Below are positions 16,222 to 24,272 of a stretch of 51,316 nt of DNA, in pieces (within the stretch, counting starts at the first letter, position 1; every line of letters starts with the position of its first letter). The notes beneath the pieces are model-generated. The model ran no database searches. It was not told the origin of the DNA and saw nothing but the letters and a program-made list of their open reading frames with translations. The position numbers and the translations under genes were made by a program. This stretch comes from Paenibacillus sp. JJ-223. GTDB lineage: Bacteria > Bacillota > Bacilli > Paenibacillales > Paenibacillaceae. The stretch is taken from contig NZ_CAKMMP010000027.1 in the NCBI RefSeq assembly GCF_927798175.1, positions 1 through 51,316 of the forward strand. Reading direction: 5' to 3'.

Positions 16222-18195
16222 CTACAACTTGAATCGTTCAATCATCTCTTGCAAATCTTCCGCCATCTTGGACAACGCAGCCGAAGAGGCTGCCACCTCT
16301 TCCATCGTGGCCAATTGCTGCTGGGCGGCGGCAGATCCATCCTCCGTACCGGCAGCGATCTGGTCTGACAGCTGAATCGTATCGTTGACGGCTTTGGTCA
16401 CATGGCCCATTCCCCCATCAATGGCTCGGGACGCCGTGGATACCTCCTGGACCTGCGCGGCAACTTGCTGCACGGCGCTTCGGATAGTGCGGAAAGCTTC
16501 GCCCGCTTCCGTGATCAAAGCGGAACCCTTAAGCATGCCTTCTCCTGTCCGGGCAAAAGCCGAATGCACCGCATCCGTTTTTTCATGCATCTCACGCATC
16601 AGTTCGCTGATGCGTCCGGCGGAACGGCCGGAATGTTGGGCCAAGGACTTCACTTCTTCGGCAACAACCGCAAATCCCCGGCCATGCTCGCCGGCCCGCG
16701 CGGCTTCGATCGACGCATTAAGCGCCAGAATGTTCGTCTGCTTCGCAATCGCCGTAATATCGGCAACGATCGCCACGATCTCATCGTTTTTGGAACGCAG
16801 ATCCTCAATCACCGCCGATACGGCTTCGCTTTCGCCATTCACCTGCCGGATATGCGCCACGGCCTCTTCCACCGTAACCATGCCTGCTTCCGATTTCGCT
16901 GAAGCTTCCCCGGCGATCCGTGCCGCATCCTCCGCGCTTGCCGAAATCTCTTTGACGCCATGGGACATTTCCTCCACAAGCTGTCCCGTAGCCGCGAGAC
17001 TGTCATTTTGTTTTCCCGTTCCCGTCGCGGCATCCTGCATCAATTCGGCAACCTGCTCGGTAGCCCTGGAGGTTTGCTCGGAACTCGCCATCAACTGTTC
17101 GGATGACGCCGCCAACTGGCTTGACGTATCATGCACTTCGCCCAGTACGCCGCGCAGCGATGAGGTCATCGCATCGAAGCTGTCTCCAAGCTTGCCGAAC
17201 TCGTCCTTGCGCTTCAACCCTACCTGCACGGTTAAGTCGCCGGAACTTACTTTGGATGCCGCCTGCGTCAGTTGGGCCAAAGGTCTATGGATGCTGCGAA
17301 TCACGAAGACAAGCACAACAAGGCCAATGATCAGGGCACTTCCGACCAGTGTATACGTACGAATCATAATCGGCCTTACGGCCTCTTGCGCTTCGGAAGC
17401 GACCAGCTCGCCAACGATTTTCCACCCTGTCACCGGATTGGTATCGTACACGGCGATCATGTCCTGCCCGTTATACGTATAACTCACGGTTCCGCGTTCC
17501 TGGGTGTACATTTCATTGATGTAGCTCTGGTCGGACTGACTTCCTGATTCAATATCATAATGGAACAGGAATTTTCCGCCATTATCCAGCATGTACAGCT
17601 TGCCCGCTTTACCGATGTGCACCTCTTCGACCGAGGCTTTCAAATGATTGAGACTGACGTTGGCCCCGAACGCGCCTTTTCCGTCAGGCAGCTTGACTGC
17701 TGCGGTTACTACCCACTCGCCCGTCGTTACAGATTGAAACGTATCCGAAATGATCGGTTCATCGCTCGCCATCGCCATTTTGTACCAGCTGCGTTCGCGC
17801 GGATCATAGACCTGACTGCCCGGGTCCGGGGATTTCATCCAGCTGCCGTCTTCTGCCCCAATTGTCAATACGCCAAGCTCCTCATGGGCAGCGGACATCT
17901 GGTCCATCTTTCGTTGAAGGGCAGGCGATTTATCGATAACGTCTTTCGAAGATACCCCGGCAGCAAGCTGCGCCGCGTTTTGTTTCTCCATGTCCAGCAT
18001 TTGGGTAATTTGAAAGTTCAACATTTCCGCTTTGGCATGTGCCGTGGATACAAGTTCCTCATGAACCCTTTCCGCCGCTTTCAGATAGGATAACCACCCC
18101 ACCGTTACGCTGGGCACGATCAGAAATAGGAGCAATACGGCGACTAGCCGTTTTTTTACGGTTGGCCTCAGCCAGCCTTGTATCTTTTTCTTCAT
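16222..18195 (-). CDS. Methyl-accepting chemotaxis protein with dCache sensor
   Basis: This 657-residue receptor has membrane helix 1 at about 16-38 (LVAVLLLFLIVPSVTVGWL), a dCache-type sensor containing YDPRERSWYKMA and TGEWVVTAAVKL, helix 2 (TLVGSALIIGLVVLVFVI), HAMP (RSIHRPLAQLTQAAS) and the signalling domain with tip AKQTNILALNASIEAARAGE. Its ligand is unknown. It differs clearly from the receptor at 12742 in the sensor, so the two likely detect different compounds. I choose ATG at 18195 (MKKKIQGWL) with GGAGG about 10 nt upstream; an ATG ten codons earlier has no ribosome-binding site. A sigma-D box lies upstream, as expected for a chemotaxis gene. Confidence 0.93.
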   Translation of the reverse strand: MKKKIQGWLRPTVKKRLVAVLLLFLIVPSVTVGWLSYLKAAERVHEELVSTAHAKAEMLNFQITQMLDMEKQNAAQLAAGVSSKDVIDKSPALQRKMDQMSAAHEELGVLTIGAEDGSWMKSPDPGSQVYDPRERSWYKMAMASDEPIISDTFQSVTTGEWVVTAAVKLPDGKGAFGANVSLNHLKASVEEVHIGKAGKLYMLDNGGKFLFHYDIESGSQSDQSYINEMYTQERGTVSYTYNGQDMIAVYDTNPVTGWKIVGELVASEAQEAVRPIMIRTYTLVGSALIIGLVVLVFVIRSIHRPLAQLTQAASKVSSGDLTVQVGLKRKDEFGKLGDSFDAMTSSLRGVLGEVHDTSSQLAASSEQLMASSEQTSRATEQVAELMQDAATGTGKQNDSLAATGQLVEEMSHGVKEISASAEDAARIAGEASAKSEAGMVTVEEAVAHIRQVNGESEAVSAVIEDLRSKNDEIVAIVADITAIAKQTNILALNASIEAARAGEHGRGFAVVAEEVKSLAQHSGRSAGRISELMREMHEKTDAVHSAFARTGEGMLKGSALITEAGEAFRTIRSAVQQVAAQVQEVSTASRAIDGGMGHVTKAVNDTIQLSDQIAAGTEDGSAAAQQQLATMEEVAASSAALSKMAEDLQEMIERFKL

Positions 18196-18248
18196 TATAA
18201 AATAGCCTCCATCGTTTAGCTTCACCTTTCATTTATCGGACAGTTTCC

Positions 18249-18294
18249 ATGAAAACATTATGGATGCAGCAAAATGGTTTCATGAAATATCGGC
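18249..18294 (-). promoter_or_regulatory. Sigma-D (flagellar) -10 box and inverted repeat upstream of the chemoreceptor
   Basis: On the minus strand GCCGATAT at 18287-18294 is a perfect copy of the sigma-D -10 box. The -35 element is weak (TTAC at 15 nt instead of TAAA). Just downstream, CATGAAAACATT (18248-18259) and AATGGTTTCATG (18273-18284) form a 12-bp inverted repeat with one mismatch, a possible operator or leader hairpin. Confidence 0.6.
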
Positions 18295-18361
18295 ATGCCC
18301 TTTCAGCAAGTAATCCAATAGATGAGTTGCCCGCCCCACTTTGCAGATTGTGACCGCTTTT

Positions 18362-18390
18362 TTGACCCCCTTTCCAAGATCGTTTACAAT
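18362..18390 (+). promoter_or_regulatory. Sigma-A promoter of the secreted serine hydrolase
   Basis: TTGACC (18362-18367) and TACAAT (18385-18390) are separated by exactly 17 bp. The start of translation follows about 45 bases downstream. Confidence 0.75.
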
Positions 18391-18439
18391 AACCCTTAAA
18401 GTTGGACAAACATGAAACGTTTGGAAGGAGAGGATTCGA

Positions 18440-19891
18440 ATTTTACGCAAGCTTCAGGTGCAGGACGGCGTTATTTCTGTATTTTTGCCCGTATTGCGCA
18501 TCCTGCTCGCCTTTGTTCTGGTCGCTTCCCCGGCATGGATCGGTCAGACTTCGCCAGCAGCGGCCGCGCAAAGCACAAAGGATGTTTACATTGAGGTCGA
18601 TGGCATTCGGCAGCTTTGGAAAAACAAACCGCTTATCATTCAAGGCACGACGTTTGTTCCATTGCGCGATGTCGTTCAATCGTTACAAGGTTCTTTGAAA
18701 TGGGATCAACGGACCCAGTCGGCCACCATCACCTCAGGCCGGGACACGCTGGTCCACAAGGCAGGGACCGATGTGATCGAGGTCAATGGCTTACAGATGA
18801 AGGCTGCCACTCACTCCCGCAACCTGAACGGAACGTTGATGCTGCCTGTACGCATGATGGCCAATGCGCTCAAGGCAGATATTCACGTAGCGCGGACGGA
18901 TGCGGGCCAAATGCGAGTCAGCATCAGATCGGACCAAGTCAGCCTGCTTCACAGCGAAGTCGCCGGCGTGGACGACTACTTGCGCGAAATCCAGTTTCCC
19001 GGCATCGCGCTCATTGCTCATAAAGGCGAAGTATTGCTTCGGCAAGGATATGGTCTTGCCGATGCGCACACGCTGAATCGTCCTGACCGGAAAACGCGCA
19101 TCGCTTCCCTGAGCAAATCGTTTACGGCAGCCTCCATTCTCAGTTTGGCGGAAAAAGGAAAGCTGGATGTGCAGGACCCGATCTCCAAATATATTTCCGG
19201 CATACCGGAGGGAGACAAAATCACCCTCCATATGCTGTTATCCCAAACGTCAGGCCTGCCATCCGCTTTCGGCCGTGGCGAAGGCACCACCCTTGAAGAG
19301 ACTGTGGAAGAAATTCGCCATAAAACGCTGAAATTCGAACCGGGCTCTGCCTATTTGTACAGCAACAGCGGATACGTACTGCTCGCCTATGTTATTGAAC
19401 AAGTATCCGGCATGAGCTATGCCCATTACGTGCAGCAAACGATTTTGAAACCGCTGGACATGAAAAACTCCGGCGAAGCGTCCCCTAAAGTGAATACGAT
19501 CAGCGGGTTCGTGCAGTCCGGCGGAGAATGGGTCGAGGCCCCTTATTACGTATCCCAGTCGGGTTCGGGCACGATCTATTCCACCGTAGACGACCTGCTG
19601 AAATGGGACCGCGCACTGTATACAGACCAGATCCTGAGCCAGGATACGATCGAAACGATGTACGAACCGTACTCGGACAAAAACTACGGTTACGCCTGGA
19701 TCCTCAAGGAGAACGGCGACAAAAGAACGGTCTTTCATAACGGTAGCGGCGGCGGTTTCTCCACAGCCCTCTCGCGCAACTTGTCCGATGATGTGACTAT
19801 CATTCTGCTGGGCAACCATGCAGGCATGGACATGACTGCCTTGATGGACGAGGTGGAATCCCGAACGGCCCAAGCTCTGCAATTGCAATAA
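18440..19891 (+). CDS. Secreted serine hydrolase (beta-lactamase-like) with N-terminal copper-amine-oxidase-type domain
   Basis: The order is a signal peptide (ending SPAAAA), a copper-amine-oxidase-N-like stalk domain (VDGIRQLWKNKPLIIQGTTFVPLRDV, then LMLPVRMMANALKA) and a class C beta-lactamase/DD-peptidase-like domain. That domain has SLSK (S-x-x-K, about residue 223), YSN (about 307) and HNGSGGG in place of the KTG box. It is likely an exported esterase or peptidase acting at the cell surface; the substrate is unknown. A GTG at 18458 has no Shine-Dalgarno nearby and would lose the basic N-terminus of the signal peptide. ATT at 18440 lies 9 nt after GGAAGGAG and adds LRKLQ, so a rare ATT start is proposed. 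The protein would have 483 residues from ATT or 477 from GTG. Confidence 0.8.
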   Translation: MLRKLQVQDGVISVFLPVLRILLAFVLVASPAWIGQTSPAAAAQSTKDVYIEVDGIRQLWKNKPLIIQGTTFVPLRDVVQSLQGSLKWDQRTQSATITSGRDTLVHKAGTDVIEVNGLQMKAATHSRNLNGTLMLPVRMMANALKADIHVARTDAGQMRVSIRSDQVSLLHSEVAGVDDYLREIQFPGIALIAHKGEVLLRQGYGLADAHTLNRPDRKTRIASLSKSFTAASILSLAEKGKLDVQDPISKYISGIPEGDKITLHMLLSQTSGLPSAFGRGEGTTLEETVEEIRHKTLKFEPGSAYLYSNSGYVLLAYVIEQVSGMSYAHYVQQTILKPLDMKNSGEASPKVNTISGFVQSGGEWVEAPYYVSQSGSGTIYSTVDDLLKWDRALYTDQILSQDTIETMYEPYSDKNYGYAWILKENGDKRTVFHNGSGGGFSTALSRNLSDDVTIILLGNHAGMDMTALMDEVESRTAQALQLQ

Positions 19892-19910
19892 TACCGATTC
19901 CCAATAATCA

Positions 19911-19960
19911 GCATGAACGCAAAAAGACGATCCTCCCGGGGATCGTCTTTTGCGTTCATG
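19911..19960. terminator. Long palindromic bidirectional terminator
   Basis: GCATGAACGCAAAAAGACGATCC pairs with its near-complete complement around a TCCCGG loop, with internal A and T runs. It lies between the plus-strand hydrolase and the convergent AraC-family gene, touching the stop codon of the latter. Confidence 0.75.
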
Positions 19961-20926
19961 CTACTCCGTATGATGCCTGCGATACTCCAGCGGTGATATG
20001 CCGGCATGTTTGCGAAAGGCACGCGAGAAATGGTGTTGGCTCTCGAACCCGACCTGCGCCGAGATATCCTTGATCGGATAGACGGTCAACGAAAGCAGCT
20101 CCTTGGCTCGCTGCATGCGCATCAATTGCACATATTTCATGGGCGACGTCCCGAGCGTCTGCTGGAACAGGGACCTGAATTGCTCCTTGCCGAGAGCGGC
20201 ACGCTCCGCCAGATCATCCAGCGTCATCGGATCGGACAAATGCGCCGCGACGTAATTGCATATTTGGAAAATCCGGTGGTCGTACATTACAGGTCGTTCA
20301 GGCAAGAAGGAACGCAGCGTCTCGAACAGTTGGAGCAGCCACGACAAGCCCAGCGTTTGCATCTTCAAATACTGGATGGCCTGGTTCGTGTCCAACCTCG
20401 CTTGCTGCAATCCGTTCACCCGCTCTTCCTTTATCGTTTCGGTGTACGACATGCATTGATCGGCGACGTTGTGCCATGATTGCAGCAGTTTGCCGAAGGC
20501 GGACGGATCAACCGCAGACGCTACCCTTGGAAAACGGTACAGGCGAATGAAATCCAGAAGCCCGATCTTGGCCTCCAAAGCAAACGCATAATAATGAAAA
20601 GGTTCCGAATCATCAATGCTCTGCCACGACTGGCAAGTTTGAGGAGGAATGCATACAATGTCCCCTTTTCCGATGATGTAAGGGGTTTGATCGTACAGGA
20701 TGGTTGCTTTTCCTCCGGTAACCAGCCAAATGGCGGTATACGGGAAAACAAACCGGCCGGAATGGCCTTCCCGCACATCCCACTCCTTGAGCCATCGGAT
20801 CTGGATGGAGAGCTGTTCCAGCAAGTTTCGAGTCTCGAATTCAAGACTCTGCCGGGTCTGGGAATGCCAGCGGTCAATCCGGTCCTTTGAGATGGAATCG
20901 ACAGCAGGGACGGTTCTCTGCAACAT
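19961..20926 (-). CDS. AraC-family transcriptional regulator
   Basis: The 321-residue protein has an N-terminal cupin-like sensing domain (about 50-130: GRFVFPYTAIWLVTGGKATI, GDIVCIPPQTCQSW). A C-terminal AraC double helix-turn-helix covers about 215-318 (MTLDDLAERAALGKEQFRSLFQQTLGTSPMKYV, then IKDISAQVGFESQHHFSRAFRKHAGISPLEYRR). It is transcribed divergently from the ABC transporter-sulfatase operon and is its likely activator in response to an imported sugar. The start has GGGAGG about 5 nt before ATG. Confidence 0.92.
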   Translation of the reverse strand: MLQRTVPAVDSISKDRIDRWHSQTRQSLEFETRNLLEQLSIQIRWLKEWDVREGHSGRFVFPYTAIWLVTGGKATILYDQTPYIIGKGDIVCIPPQTCQSWQSIDDSEPFHYYAFALEAKIGLLDFIRLYRFPRVASAVDPSAFGKLLQSWHNVADQCMSYTETIKEERVNGLQQARLDTNQAIQYLKMQTLGLSWLLQLFETLRSFLPERPVMYDHRIFQICNYVAAHLSDPMTLDDLAERAALGKEQFRSLFQQTLGTSPMKYVQLMRMQRAKELLSLTVYPIKDISAQVGFESQHHFSRAFRKHAGISPLEYRRHHTE

Positions 20927-21010
20927 CCTCCCTCCCTATTCTTAATTGTGCAAATCTGCATAATGGGTAACGATTTACGTTTTTTGAGTACATACGCTTG
21001 TACCTCTGAA

Positions 21011-21019
21011 TGCTATAAT
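21011..21019 (+). promoter_or_regulatory. Extended -10 promoter of the ABC transporter-sulfatase operon
   Basis: TGC-TATAAT has a perfect -10 hexamer (21014-21019) with the TG extension. No good -35 is found at 17 bp, as expected for a promoter that relies on an activator such as the divergent AraC protein. Confidence 0.6.
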
Positions 21020-21041
21020 CATAGGCATTAAATATTCAAAA

Positions 21042-21069
21042 ATCAAGTATTTCAGTCGGAATACTTGAT
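21042..21069. promoter_or_regulatory. Perfect 10-bp inverted repeat downstream of the promoter
   Basis: ATCAAGTATT (21042-21051) and AATACTTGAT (21060-21069) are perfectly complementary across 8 bases. The element begins about 15 bp past the likely transcription start and is followed by no T run, so an operator or a leader hairpin fits better than a terminator. AraC proteins usually use direct repeats, so a second regulator may be involved. Confidence 0.55.
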
Positions 21070-21142
21070 ATGTGTTTTGACCGTACGTACGGAGAAGCAC
21101 GCAGACTGTAAACGACGATAACGAACATATCTGGGGGGAAAC

Positions 21143-22447
21143 ATGTTGAAAGCAAATTCACTCATTCGCGCCATCCTGACAATGACCGCCTTAAGTCTGC
21201 TGCTTGCCGGATGCGGTCTGACGAGCAGTGGCCAACCTAACGCTTCCAGCACCGATAAGGTAGAGAACGCTGGACAAATTGTACTGAGCTTCTGGTTTCC
21301 GGGGACGGATCAGGTGACTGTAAACGCTGTAAAGGCGTCTATCGAAACGTTCGAGGAGCAGAACCCAAATATTAAGGTAAATCTAACCTCTGTCCCTTGG
21401 GACCAATATTTCCAGAAACTTGCCGTCGCGTACTCCGGTGGAACGCAACCGGATGTGCATGGTCTCGGCTTCGGTCAGCTCATTTCCACGGTAGATCAGG
21501 GCAAATATCTGAACCTGCAGCCATACATCGACAAAGACCAGTGGGAAGGGACAACCGACTTCTACCCCGATATCCTCAAAGCAGGCCAGTGGGAGAATGG
21601 ACAATACGGGCTGTTGATACCGGATCTCCGCCCACTGGCATGGCGTAAAGATTATTTGGCCGAAGCCGGCCTGGATCCGGAATCTCCGCCGCAAACCCTC
21701 GATGAGCTGTTCCAGTACGCCGATCGGTTGAAAGTCGTGCAAAACGGCCAGACGGTACGCTCCGGCTTGGATATTCAGACGAGCAACGGAGAGCAATCCT
21801 ATCTATCCCTCCTGCTCCTATACGGAGAGAATTTTTACGACAAGGAAGGCAATCCGACCTTTGATTCGGAAACCTCCATCGCTCTGGTTGAGAAACTGGT
21901 CGAGCTATACAAAGCGCGTGTATTCACGGCAAGCAATCAGCAGCAGACCGGAGGGACACCTTTCGCTCAAGGTCAGGCCGCGATGGCATTCGTCTCTCCT
22001 TCCAATACCGCATCCTTGATTCAATCCATCGGAAAGGAGCAAGTGGATTGGGCCCTTCCGCCAGCAGGACCGAACGGAGAACGCACATCGCTGATGCTGG
22101 GCACGTTCCTGACAGCAGCCAAGGCTTCCAAACATCCGGAGGAAGCTTGGACTTTCATCAAGTTCTGGTTCAGCCCGGACAATCAAATGGCTTATACTTC
22201 CAAGACCGGAGCACTTCCGCCTTTGCAATCCATTCGAGACGAATATCTGACGAACTTCCCGCAAAATCAAGTGATCTATGAAGCGATGAACGATGCACAA
22301 GGGTATATCGCCTCCAAATACTGGTCAGTAAACATCAAATATCTGAGAACGGCCCTCGAAGAAGCCTATAATGGCTCCAAATCGGCGGAAGATGCTTTGA
22401 CTACTAACGCCGAGCTTGCGCGGGACGAAATCAAGTCCATCAAGTAA
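21143..22447 (+). CDS. Sugar ABC transporter substrate-binding lipoprotein (CUT1 family)
   Basis: The 434-residue protein has a lipoprotein signal with lipobox L-A-G-C (C24) and the extracellular solute-binding fold (QIVLSFWFPGTD, FEEQNPNIKVNLTSVPWDQYFQKLAVAYSGGTQPDV). It captures a sugar or oligosaccharide at the outer face of the membrane for the two permeases encoded downstream. The sulfatases in the same operon suggest a sulfated sugar ligand; this is inference. GGGGGG lies 4 nt before the ATG. Confidence 0.92.
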   Translation: MLKANSLIRAILTMTALSLLLAGCGLTSSGQPNASSTDKVENAGQIVLSFWFPGTDQVTVNAVKASIETFEEQNPNIKVNLTSVPWDQYFQKLAVAYSGGTQPDVHGLGFGQLISTVDQGKYLNLQPYIDKDQWEGTTDFYPDILKAGQWENGQYGLLIPDLRPLAWRKDYLAEAGLDPESPPQTLDELFQYADRLKVVQNGQTVRSGLDIQTSNGEQSYLSLLLLYGENFYDKEGNPTFDSETSIALVEKLVELYKARVFTASNQQQTGGTPFAQGQAAMAFVSPSNTASLIQSIGKEQVDWALPPAGPNGERTSLMLGTFLTAAKASKHPEEAWTFIKFWFSPDNQMAYTSKTGALPPLQSIRDEYLTNFPQNQVIYEAMNDAQGYIASKYWSVNIKYLRTALEEAYNGSKSAEDALTTNAELARDEIKSIK

Positions 22448-22516
22448 ACATGAGCACCCTAATTCGGTATCATGGCTGGATTAGGGGCATCTCCATGGCC
22501 CAAAGGACGTGTAACG

Positions 22517-23389
22517 ATGAATAAAGGCTTGAATCGCGTTTTCCCGTATCTGTTCGTTTTTCCGAGCATGCTGCTATTCGTATGGTTTGGGCTGATTCCA
22601 ATCGCTTGGATCGTCTACCTGAGCTTCACTGACTACTCCATGCTGCAGCCTCCCGTATGGAAAGGGCTCGACAATTATGCACGCCTGCTCCAAGATCCGC
22701 TGTTCGCCAAATCGGTGGGCAACACCGCATGGTACTGGCTCGGCACCGTATTGCCCTCCATGGCCATCGGCCTTGTTCTGGCTGTGCTCATGTCCATGCG
22801 ACTGAAGCTGCTGCCCCTCTTCCGGGCTTTGATCTACTTGCCCGGCACATTGTCTTCCGTTGCCGTTGCCATGACATGGCTCTGGCTGCTGGATCCGTCC
22901 AGCGGACCGGTGAACCGCTGGCTGTCTTTCATGGGCGTTGCCGGACGCAACTGGCTGAATAGTCCGGACACGTCCCTTGCTTCCATTATCGTGATTGGCA
23001 TATGGACAGGCATCGGATTTTGCATGATCGTGCTGCTCGGCGGCATTCAAGGCATATCGGTCAGCCTGTATGAAGCCGCCGCGCTCGATGGCGCTTCCGG
23101 ATTACGTCAGTTTTTTCACATCACGATTCCCCTCCTGAAGCCCATGCTGTTGTTCCTGTTTATCATTGCAACCATTCGGTCGTTTCAGGTTTTCGATCTG
23201 GTATACATTCTGACCGGCGGCGGTCCTGCCAATTCGAGCACAACGATCGTCAGCCAGATCGTCAATGCCAGCTTCCAAGAATACCGAATGGGATACGCTT
23301 CGGCGATGGCCGTCTTTTTGCTGCTGGTCACGCTGGCTGTCACGCTGCTGCAATACTGGATGGGCGGACGAAATTCTGCCTCAGATTAG
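22517..23389 (+). CDS. Sugar ABC transporter permease (MalF type)
   Basis: This 290-residue CUT1 permease has six predicted membrane helices and the EAA loop (YEAAALDGASGLRQFFHITIPLLKP), where the ATPase docks. It pairs with the next gene to form the channel. ATG at 22517 (MNKGLNRVFPYL) has AAAGGA 9 nt upstream and is preferred over an upstream ATG at 22472 with no such site. Confidence 0.92.
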   Translation: MNKGLNRVFPYLFVFPSMLLFVWFGLIPIAWIVYLSFTDYSMLQPPVWKGLDNYARLLQDPLFAKSVGNTAWYWLGTVLPSMAIGLVLAVLMSMRLKLLPLFRALIYLPGTLSSVAVAMTWLWLLDPSSGPVNRWLSFMGVAGRNWLNSPDTSLASIIVIGIWTGIGFCMIVLLGGIQGISVSLYEAAALDGASGLRQFFHITIPLLKPMLLFLFIIATIRSFQVFDLVYILTGGGPANSSTTIVSQIVNASFQEYRMGYASAMAVFLLLVTLAVTLLQYWMGGRNSASD

Positions 23390-23398
23390 GAGAATGAC

Positions 23399-24265
23399 AT
23401 GAAACCGACAACATTCGAACGAATTTCAGCCTATGCCGCACTCGCTTTCGTCACCGCGCTGTCTATTCTGCCGCTCCTGGTGCTTGTCTTCACCTCCTTG
23501 AAGGGGGATGACGAGTTTGGATTGGGCAGAACGACCATCTTGCCTTCCGGCTTGCAATTCGATAATTATGCCCGGGCGTTGGGCATGGCGGAATGGGGTC
23601 TCTTTTTCCGCAATAGTGCTATCGTTACTGCTGCAGCTGTAGCGGGCAGCCTGTTGTTAAATACCCTTGCCGGATTTGCTTTCGCCAGGCTCCGCTTCCG
23701 AGGAAGCCAGTTCATGTTCCTGCTGCTGCTGCTCGGCCTCATGATTCCGGCGCAAGTCACCATCATTCCCCAATTCCTGCTGCTGAAGTCTGTTCCATTC
23801 TTCGGCGGGAACGACTGGCTTGGAAGCGGCGGGACCGGCTGGCTGGACAGCTACTATGCCTTGATCATTCCCGAGCTGTCCGGAGCGTTCGGCATCTTTA
23901 TGGCACGGCAATTTTTCCAGCAGGTGCCGAAGGCGCTGGACGAAGCGGCATATATTGATGGAGCCGGTATTCTGAGATTGTTTTTCTACATCTATATCCC
24001 GCTGAGCGGGCCGATGCTCGGTACACTTGGCATTTTCAAATTCGTTGCGGTGTGGAACGACTTCTTTCACCCGCTCATCTACACCAGCAGCCCGTCCATG
24101 CGAACAATCCAGCTGGGCCTTCAAGTTTTCCGGGGCGAATATCAGGTGCAATACAACCTGTTGATGGCCGCTACACTGATGGTGTCTTTGCCCATCGTCA
24201 TTGCCTTTTTCCTATTCCAAAAACAATTCATCCGCAGCGTGGTATCCTCGGGTGTGAAAGGATGA
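23399..24265 (+). CDS. Sugar ABC transporter permease (MalG type)
   Basis: This 288-residue CUT1 permease has about six membrane helices and an EAA loop (DEAAYIDGAGILRLFFYIYIPLSGP). It lies 9 bp after its partner permease with AGGAGA before the ATG. No ATP-binding subunit is encoded in this operon, so the complex must borrow one; the UgpC-type ATPase at 32181-33290 is the obvious local candidate. Confidence 0.92.
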   Translation: MKPTTFERISAYAALAFVTALSILPLLVLVFTSLKGDDEFGLGRTTILPSGLQFDNYARALGMAEWGLFFRNSAIVTAAAVAGSLLLNTLAGFAFARLRFRGSQFMFLLLLLGLMIPAQVTIIPQFLLLKSVPFFGGNDWLGSGGTGWLDSYYALIIPELSGAFGIFMARQFFQQVPKALDEAAYIDGAGILRLFFYIYIPLSGPMLGTLGIFKFVAVWNDFFHPLIYTSSPSMRTIQLGLQVFRGEYQVQYNLLMAATLMVSLPIVIAFFLFQKQFIRSVVSSGVKG

Positions 24266-24272
24266 TTTTTGC

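Noticed and set aside
20965..20980. GGTAACGATTTACG as a cre box upstream of the sulfatase operon
   Set aside because: The spacing between AA and CG is one base short of the consensus and the outer bases do not match.
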